Source of the DNA: Planctomycetaceae bacterium
GTDB taxonomy: Bacteria > Planctomycetota > Planctomycetia > Gemmatales > Gemmataceae
Reading direction: 5' to 3'
Assembly (NCBI GenBank): GCA_013823135.1
Contig: PNLP01000027.1
Coordinates: forward strand, 1 to 64,000
Length of the DNA stretch: 64,000 nt
Shown: positions 59,425 to 64,000 of the stretch, in pieces
How the letters are laid out: every line of letters begins with the position of its first letter
Numbering within the stretch: position 1 is the first letter of the stretch
Position numbers and translations under genes: made by a program
Notes under the pieces: model-generated
What the model was told of the DNA's origin: nothing
Seen by the model: only the letters and a program-made list of their open reading frames with translations
The model's database searches: none

Positions 59425-60390
59425 TCAGTTGCCCGTGAGCGGCGTTCGCGAATAAACCCCGGCCACACCCCGCAGCACGACGAATCTGCCGGCGTAGGTT
59501 CCTGCTGTCCAGGTTGGGTCGTTCGCCTTCTTCAGCGGCGTTTGAAGTTCGAGATAGACCACGTTCCCGGTCGCATCGGGCGTCACGGTTGTGACCTGGT
59601 AGCAGTACGCGTGACGAATCTTGTTGGGTGGCGTCGGGTTCACCGTTGGGTCGGTCACGTCCATGATCCACATTCCCGGTTTCACATTCGGGAGGACACC
59701 GGCGGTTTTCACCAGATTGAGCGTCGTGGTGCCCGGAACCACATAGGGCGCTGCTGTGTCGAAGGTTCCTTCCATGCCAGTTGGGGCATAGAGATTCGGT
59801 CGGTTGTCGTAGACGAGAACGTCCATCGTCGCGGTGTTGTTGTCGGCACCGCCGTTCACCGGGCGTTGCAGCAACCAGGCCCAGTTGTAACGCATCTCGC
59901 GATCGGGCGTCGGGTGGCCGTTATCGTCGTACCCCATGCCGTCCATCAGACTGCACGCCCGGAATGAATACTGCGAGTTTCCGTTCAACGCAGAGAGTGT
60001 CCGACGAGCAAGTTTGCTCGCTCCACCGTCGCCCGCCCAGATTTGGGTTGCAGATGGCCGAGCCGCAAATCCCATCGGGTCGATCAACACCGGGTAACTG
60101 GTTTCGCCCGCGGCGGCGGCGGGGAGCGCTCCGGCGCCGTCCGGGTCATCGAATGCAGACATGATTGCGGTTTCGGTCGTCCCGTTCTTCTCGACGAATT
60201 CCTTCTTCCAGTAGGCACGCATGTAGCCGTCGGCGGCGTTGGCGGCCTGGGCGCTGCGGTCTTCGCGGACCGCAACCGCCATCTGGGACGCGGCGAGCGG
60301 AAACAGCGTGAGGATGGCGAGAATCCCGAAGGCCAGGATGCCCAGGGTCACGAGCACTTCAGTCAGTGTCAGTCCCGGTCGGCGCGTCAT
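59425..60390 (-). CDS. Prepilin-type pseudopilin, PilV/GspI-like (copy 1)
   Basis: 321 residues. Prepilin N-terminus MTRRPGLTLTEVLVTLGILA with Gly6 before the cleavage site and Glu5 of the mature protein, then a helix with FPLAASQMAVAVREDRSAQA. The C-terminal domain includes ACSLMDGMGYDDNGHPTPDR and a possible glycine-rich beta sheet. It is a close paralogue of the gene at 60716-61687, mainly in the first 65 residues and around that central motif, ending with a common GVYSRTPLTGN/GVYPRAPLTGE motif. It belongs to the pseudopilin operon. Confidence 0.85.
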   Translation of the reverse strand: MTRRPGLTLTEVLVTLGILAFGILAILTLFPLAASQMAVAVREDRSAQAANAADGYMRAYWKKEFVEKNGTTETAIMSAFDDPDGAGALPAAAAGETSYPVLIDPMGFAARPSATQIWAGDGGASKLARRTLSALNGNSQYSFRACSLMDGMGYDDNGHPTPDREMRYNWAWLLQRPVNGGADNNTATMDVLVYDNRPNLYAPTGMEGTFDTAAPYVVPGTTTLNLVKTAGVLPNVKPGMWIMDVTDPTVNPTPPNKIRHAYCYQVTTVTPDATGNVVYLELQTPLKKANDPTWTAGTYAGRFVVLRGVAGVYSRTPLTGN

Positions 60391-60613
60391 GGTTGTCGCT
60401 CCACCTTTGGCGGGTCCAACCCGTGTTACTTATCCGGTCGCGTTGCTGAATCGCCCCAGACACATGTCGTGAGTACATCCGCAATTGCGAAGGGAGAGGC
60501 AGCCTTCACGAATTCCGAAGCACACGACTCAGCTTCACGCGACTTGAAACCCAGCCTCCAACAGTTCCGTCTCGCTCAGTCGCAAGTTGACCGCGGTCCG
60601 AACTCCGTTGTCT

Positions 60614-60710
60614 GTCCGAGCCCGAGCGCCAAGCGAGGTTCACGCTTCTCCCTCGCTTGGCGCTCGGGCTCGGACCAAACACATCCCTCACTTGGCGTTC
60701 GGGCTCGGAC
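60614..60710. repeat. Three-arm inverted repeat, family 4
   Basis: GTCCGAGCCCGAGCGCCAAG (60614-60633) continues into CGAGG and is complementary both to 60651-60675 and, with a few changes, to 60686-60710. The extra third arm gives two alternative hairpins. It lies in the 325-base gap between the two PilV/GspI-like copies, and the rest of the gap shows nothing recognisable. Confidence 0.88.
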
Positions 60711-60715
60711 AATCG

Positions 60716-61687
60716 TCACTCGCCCGTCAGTGGCGCTCGCGGGTAAACCCCGGAGACGCCCTTCAACACCAGAAACTTCCCAACGTACGCCCCCACCAGC
60801 GGGTCGTTCGACTTCTTGAGCGGGTTGTTCAGCTCGAGGTCGATCGAGCCACCCGAAGGTTCCCCTGCGGTCACCACCTGGTAGAAGTTCGCGTTCCGAG
60901 TCTTGGTCGCGGGGAGCGACAGGATCGGGTCGGTCACGTCCACGATCCAGGTTCCCGGCTTGACGTTCGGAGCCGGCCCCGTGAACGTGAGCTTCAGTGA
61001 GCTACTGCCGGGGAGCATCACACCCAGAGACTGGAACCCCGCTTCCACCCCGGTCGGGGCGTACAGGTTCGGCCGGTTGTCGTACACGATCACGGTCATG
61101 TCGGCCGTGTCCTTGCTTGCGCCGGGCTGCCGTTGCAGCATCCACATCCAGTTGTAGCGCATCTCGCGGTCCGGGGTTGGGTGGCCGTTGTCGTCGTACC
61201 CCAGGCCGTCCATCAGGCTGCACGCTCGGAACGCCTGCGTTGGGTTCGTTCCCAGCAAGCTCAGCGAGCGGCGTGGGGCGTTGGCGTTGCCGCCGTCCCC
61301 CATCCAGTTCTTCCCCGGCCCGGTTCGTGCCGCGACACCGATCGGGTCCACGAACACCGGGAAGCTCGACTCCGTCAATCCCGCGAGCAACAGGGTGAGT
61401 CGAAGGTCGGCGAGGGGCACCCCCGCGTTCGGGTCGTCCATTGCCGTGAAGAACGGCTCGGTGACGGGAACCCCCGTGCGAATCTTGTCCGCGACTTCGC
61501 TCTTCCAGTAGGCCCGCATGTAGCCGTCGGCGGCGTTGGCGGCCTGGGCACTCCGGTCTTCACGAACGGCAACCGCCATTTGGGACGCGGCCAGCGGGAA
61601 CAGCGTGAGGATCGCGAGAATCCCGAACGACAAAATCGCCAGAGTCACCAACACTTCCGTTAGCGTTAATCCGGAACGACGACTCAT
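60716..61687 (-). CDS. Prepilin-type pseudopilin, PilV/GspI-like (copy 2)
   Basis: 323 residues. Prepilin N-terminus MSRRSGLTLTEVLVTLAILS with Gly6 before cleavage. The following helix and the central motif ACSLMDGLGYDDNGHPTPDR closely match copy 1, as does the C-terminus. This is a tandem duplication separated by a family-4 inverted repeat. ATG 61687 is chosen because it starts the prepilin signal; the frame is open to 61744. Two GspI-like subunits in one operon are unusual. Confidence 0.85.
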   Translation of the reverse strand: MSRRSGLTLTEVLVTLAILSFGILAILTLFPLAASQMAVAVREDRSAQAANAADGYMRAYWKSEVADKIRTGVPVTEPFFTAMDDPNAGVPLADLRLTLLLAGLTESSFPVFVDPIGVAARTGPGKNWMGDGGNANAPRRSLSLLGTNPTQAFRACSLMDGLGYDDNGHPTPDREMRYNWMWMLQRQPGASKDTADMTVIVYDNRPNLYAPTGVEAGFQSLGVMLPGSSSLKLTFTGPAPNVKPGTWIVDVTDPILSLPATKTRNANFYQVVTAGEPSGGSIDLELNNPLKKSNDPLVGAYVGKFLVLKGVSGVYPRAPLTGE

Positions 61688-61744
61688 CAAGAACTCCTGG
61701 CTGAACAAGTTGCTGAAATCGGAGAGGTAACCATCCCTAGTCAA

Positions 61745-62674
61745 TCACTGCCCCGAAAGCGACTTCTTCGCCAGGATGAACGGGTCGCTGCCCCAGTCCA
61801 CGGGGGCCGCACCAATCCCGCCCGACTTCGCCTTGATCGAGACCACCAACTGCTCGCCACCCTGGTTGAAGTTGGCGGGCTTGTTCGGGTCGCGCACCCA
61901 CAGGAAGATCTGGCCTGCTCCCTGGGTCGAACCCGTGTTCACCACCAACCCGCTCGGCGCGAACAGGATGTCGTAATCGCTGCCACCGCCACCCGGCGGG
62001 CTCGACAGCCCGAGGTCCACGCAGGTGGACGCCGGGAGTTGAATGGTCGGCTCCCCCAGCAGGATACGCGGCCCACCGTTCAGACCAAAATGATACGTCC
62101 GCCACCGCGTTGCCGCCCCGAGCTGCTGATCGGGGTACGAATCGAGCGTGATCGTTTTTGTGGTCGTTCCGCTCGCGGTCAGGATTCGATGCCATGTGCC
62201 GAGCGTCGGCAGGTACAGCGTGCCACCAGCCACGATCTGGAGTTGATCGCCAGCAGTCAGACCAGGTGCGGGAGCAGTGATCGTGCATGTCCGGTTCGAC
62301 ACCGCCGGCCCCGCTGTGTAGCTGAACTCCACATACGGGGCTCCGTTTGCTGGGTAGGGAGCCATGCCGAGCGGGCCACCGGGGTTCGGCACAATCACCG
62401 GCGTCATTTCGATGTACTGGTACTCGGTCACATTGTTGGTGCCGTTCCAGATGAGCCGGATGCCGCGTGGCGTGTTGTCCCGAATGGCGCGTGCCCGGCT
62501 AATCTGCAGCGCGCCCTGGATCTGGGAGACGGCGCTCGCGGCGCGATCCTTGTTCATGGCACCGGGGGCGACGATCATGGCGATCGCCGCGAGTGCCGCG
62601 ATCAGGGCCATGACCACGAGCAGTTCGATGAGCGTGAAACCCCGGCGATGCTGTGCTGTGCTGGCGATCATCAT
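61745..62674 (-). CDS. Prepilin-type pseudopilin, GspH/FimT-like
   Basis: 309 residues. Prepilin N-terminus RRGFTLIELLVVMALIAALA, with Gly12 before the cleavage site, then AASAVSQIQGALQISRARAI, the typical GspH/FimT helix continuation, and a beta-rich C-terminal domain (TCITAPAPGLTAGDQLQI-type segments, SYPDQQLGAATRWRTYHFG). It is translated from ATG 62674, which overlaps the stop of the upstream pseudopilin gene as ATGA, so the two are coupled. Confidence 0.88.
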   Translation of the reverse strand: MMIASTAQHRRGFTLIELLVVMALIAALAAIAMIVAPGAMNKDRAASAVSQIQGALQISRARAIRDNTPRGIRLIWNGTNNVTEYQYIEMTPVIVPNPGGPLGMAPYPANGAPYVEFSYTAGPAVSNRTCTITAPAPGLTAGDQLQIVAGGTLYLPTLGTWHRILTASGTTTKTITLDSYPDQQLGAATRWRTYHFGLNGGPRILLGEPTIQLPASTCVDLGLSSPPGGGGSDYDILFAPSGLVVNTGSTQGAGQIFLWVRDPNKPANFNQGGEQLVVSIKAKSGGIGAAPVDWGSDPFILAKKSLSGQ

Positions 62675-63612
62675 GGCTTGATCCTCCCGCTGGCGCCAAT
62701 GGATCGGAGCCGATATCCGAGGATGTCATCGCCCGTGTTGGCCGTCTTGTCCTCGCCGAACGAGTACGCCAACACCGTCGTGTTGCGACCCCAGGCGAAG
62801 CCCGACATCGAAGTCGTTCCGAGAGCTAGCACCAGTGGCTTGTTCGTCGCGCTCGTCCCGCCCGTCCAACTGTAGATTTTGCCGGCGCTGTCGAACGGGT
62901 CTTTCCCAGGTGCGGGGCCGGTCCCGAACTTGCCATCGCAGAACGGCGGCGCGTCGAGTTCGGTGGACTGGAAGAACCGCTTGAACGTGATCTGGCTGCC
63001 CCAGCCATCCTTGAACACCCGCACGGTTGTTGCTGGCCCGCCGCCGGGCCCGGTAGAAACTGGGACGTCGAACTGAGCCCCCGCCAGCACTTCGTCGGCC
63101 GCGAACGTGTTGCCGCCAACCGTGCGCCCCGAGAGGGCCGCGTACAGCGCAGCCGCGGAAATTTTGTCCGCATAGAAGTCGTTGATCCCCGCGATCCCAT
63201 TGAAAGCGATTGGTCGGGTGAAGGTGACCCCACCGAGCGTGAAACTTGCGGCCGAGAGTTCCGCTGAGGTCTGCGGGAAGTTCTGCCGCAGCCGGGCGTA
63301 CAACAATACGGCGGCGGTGCGATCCCGGTCGTTATCGCAGAACGGCAGCAGGTTGGTGAAGTCGGCCGACTGACTGGCCGGCAACGACTCCTGGCGAACG
63401 CCGTCGGCGATGACCTTCACCTGGTTGTCGAGGCCCATCTGAATCTTGGAGACGACGTTCTCGCTCGTCCGCGCCATCTGGCTGATGCGAACGCGCTGAA
63501 CCGCGGCCGTGGTCAGGCTCACGAGCAGCGCGATGATGCCGATGACCACCAGCAATTCGACCAGAGTGAACCCGGGTCGCCGTCGTCGTGTTGTGTGGTT
63601 CGTGCGTTCCAC
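62671..63612 (-). CDS. Prepilin-type pseudopilin
   Basis: 313 residues. The N-terminus TTRRRRPGFTLVELLVVIGI has Gly before the FTLVELL cleavage site, then ISQMARTSENVVSKIQMGLD and a beta-containing C-terminal domain (GPGGGPATTVRVFKDGWGSQ). It may be a GspG- or GspH-type subunit; the exact class is not clear. The start is GTG 63612 with GGAGG 6 bases upstream; the longer frame to 63696 would translate repeat sequence and is unlikely. It overlaps the next gene by ATGA. Confidence 0.85.
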   Translation of the reverse strand: MERTNHTTRRRRPGFTLVELLVVIGIIALLVSLTTAAVQRVRISQMARTSENVVSKIQMGLDNQVKVIADGVRQESLPASQSADFTNLLPFCDNDRDRTAAVLLYARLRQNFPQTSAELSAASFTLGGVTFTRPIAFNGIAGINDFYADKISAAALYAALSGRTVGGNTFAADEVLAGAQFDVPVSTGPGGGPATTVRVFKDGWGSQITFKRFFQSTELDAPPFCDGKFGTGPAPGKDPFDSAGKIYSWTGGTSATNKPLVLALGTTSMSGFAWGRNTTVLAYSFGEDKTANTGDDILGYRLRSIGASGRIKP

Positions 63613-63653
63613 AGATTCCCTCCGGTAATTGCCACCGAAACGCTGTATTTTCT

Positions 63654-63680
63654 GGCGAGCGGGGGACGTGAGTCCCCGGA
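63654..63680. repeat. Half copy of inverted-repeat family 2
   Basis: GGCGAGCGGGGGACGTGAGT followed by CCCCGGA matches the left arm of 30951-31017. Only one arm is present. It lies between two pseudopilin genes. Confidence 0.75.
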
Positions 63681-63692
63681 TCGCGGTTTGCA

Positions 63693-64000
63693 TCAATCCA
63701 GCCGGCCGCCGAGCACGTACGAACTGAAGTTGGACTGGTTGTCTTCAGCGGCTCCCGTTGCAGGCAACGCCCCACCTGCCCCGAATGCCTTGTCCCGACC
63801 GGACGAGATGATCTGGAAGCCGCTCTCGTTCATGATTCGTCCGCCGCTCGTGTACGGCGAACAGGTACCGTACGTCTGGCCGGTGTAACCGCCTGCCTTT
63901 CCATCAACCGCGGCGAAGTACGCATACGGCATCCCGTACACGTCCACGAGCCACGGCTGGCCACCCGTCCCCGCGCCGAAGAGCTTCGTGTTAGGCTCCA
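63693..64000 (-). CDS. C-terminal part of a pseudopilin-like protein (runs off the window)
   Basis: The frame is open from the right edge to its stop at 63693, giving about 102 residues. It includes WLVDVYGMPYAYFAAVDGKA, YTSGGRIMNESGFQIISSGR and SSYVLGGRLD. The 'G-M-P-Y' and 'FQIISSGRDKAFG' segments recall the C-terminal domains of planctomycete GspG-like pseudopilins. The N-terminus lies outside the window. It is the first visible gene of the minus-strand pseudopilin operon. A shorter GTG start at 63947 is only an internal valine. Confidence 0.7.
   Translation of the reverse strand, partial: EPNTKLFGAGTGGQPWLVDVYGMPYAYFAAVDGKAGGYTGQTYGTCSPYTSGGRIMNESGFQIISSGRDKAFGAGGALPATGAAEDNQSNFSSYVLGGRLD

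Noticed and set aside
296..60710. Reading the inverted repeats as CRISPR arrays
   Set aside because: No regularly spaced direct repeats with unique spacers are present and no cas genes are seen; the repeats are paired in inverted orientation.
63693..63947. Complete 84-residue gene starting at GTG 63947
   Set aside because: The frame continues without a stop to the window edge with coherent protein sequence, so the GTG is an internal valine of a longer pseudopilin-like gene.

Overview
The window reads as chromosome of a planctomycete, most likely a Gemmataceae member (Gemmata or a close relative). This rests on sequence content: moderately high GC; two leucine-rich-repeat proteins starting with the planctomycete-type TIGR02996 domain; a DUF1559 'H-x9-DG' pseudopilin; a cluster of prepilin-like genes; YHS/TRASH, Uma2, PQQ-propeller and twin-arginine-signal Gfo/Idh proteins; and Skp/SurA-like periplasmic chaperones plus an OprP-type porin, which imply an outer membrane. 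Coding density is high, genes lie on both strands, and I saw no rRNA, tRNA, transposase, prophage or CRISPR array. Long open frames antisense to real genes are common and were left out.

Layout. 1-5 kb: the end of an unknown gene, then a minus-strand ExbD - TPR - TPR operon. 4.7-6.3 kb: rpiB overlapping a Sua5/YrdC + low-molecular-weight phosphatase fusion. 6.4-12.6 kb: a redoxin, a lactate permease, a small lipoprotein-like protein, a secreted protein, a Gfo/Idh oxidoreductase and an unknown protein. 12.7-14.6 kb: carA followed by a possible Tse2-like toxin gene and a small partner. 14.6-18 kb: two paralogous LRR proteins. 18.5-22.7 kb: a PolB-type exonuclease, an MFS transporter, a GT9 glycosyltransferase and Maf. 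22.9-29.5 kb: a DUF1559 pseudopilin, an amidase, a Skp-like and a parvulin-like protein, an alpha/beta hydrolase and an unknown protein. 29.7-33.4 kb: two PQQ-propeller proteins flanking pyrB. 33.6-45.7 kb: a GH63-like glucosidase, two secreted unknowns, a PuuD-like hydrolase, a phosphate-selective-type porin, an ATP-grasp ligase and a large membrane protein. 45.9-49.3 kb: an NtrC-type response regulator with its histidine kinase. 49.6-53.8 kb: a sugar isomerase-like TIM barrel, a YHS-domain membrane protein, a second Gfo/Idh enzyme and a Uma2 protein. 53.9-64 kb: a minus-strand pseudopilin operon (GspG/H/I/I/J/K-like order) that ends in a 1453-residue PilX/GspK-like protein and runs off the window.

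How genes fit together. carA and pyrB supply early pyrimidine biosynthesis. rpiB plus the Sua5-phosphatase fusion recalls the ywlC-ywlE-ywlF neighbourhood of Bacillus. The Skp-like and parvulin-like genes are adjacent and would serve outer-membrane protein folding, as for the porin further on. The kinase and NtrC-type regulator form a two-component pair. The pseudopilin operon probably builds a type II secretion or type IV pilus-like fibre.

The most striking unexplained structure is a set of about twenty intergenic perfect or near-perfect inverted repeats. At least seven sequence families recur in the window, several different families share the same outer edge (GGCGAGC), and one copy sits in frame inside the glycosyltransferase gene. 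They mostly lack T-tracts and do not look like ordinary terminators.
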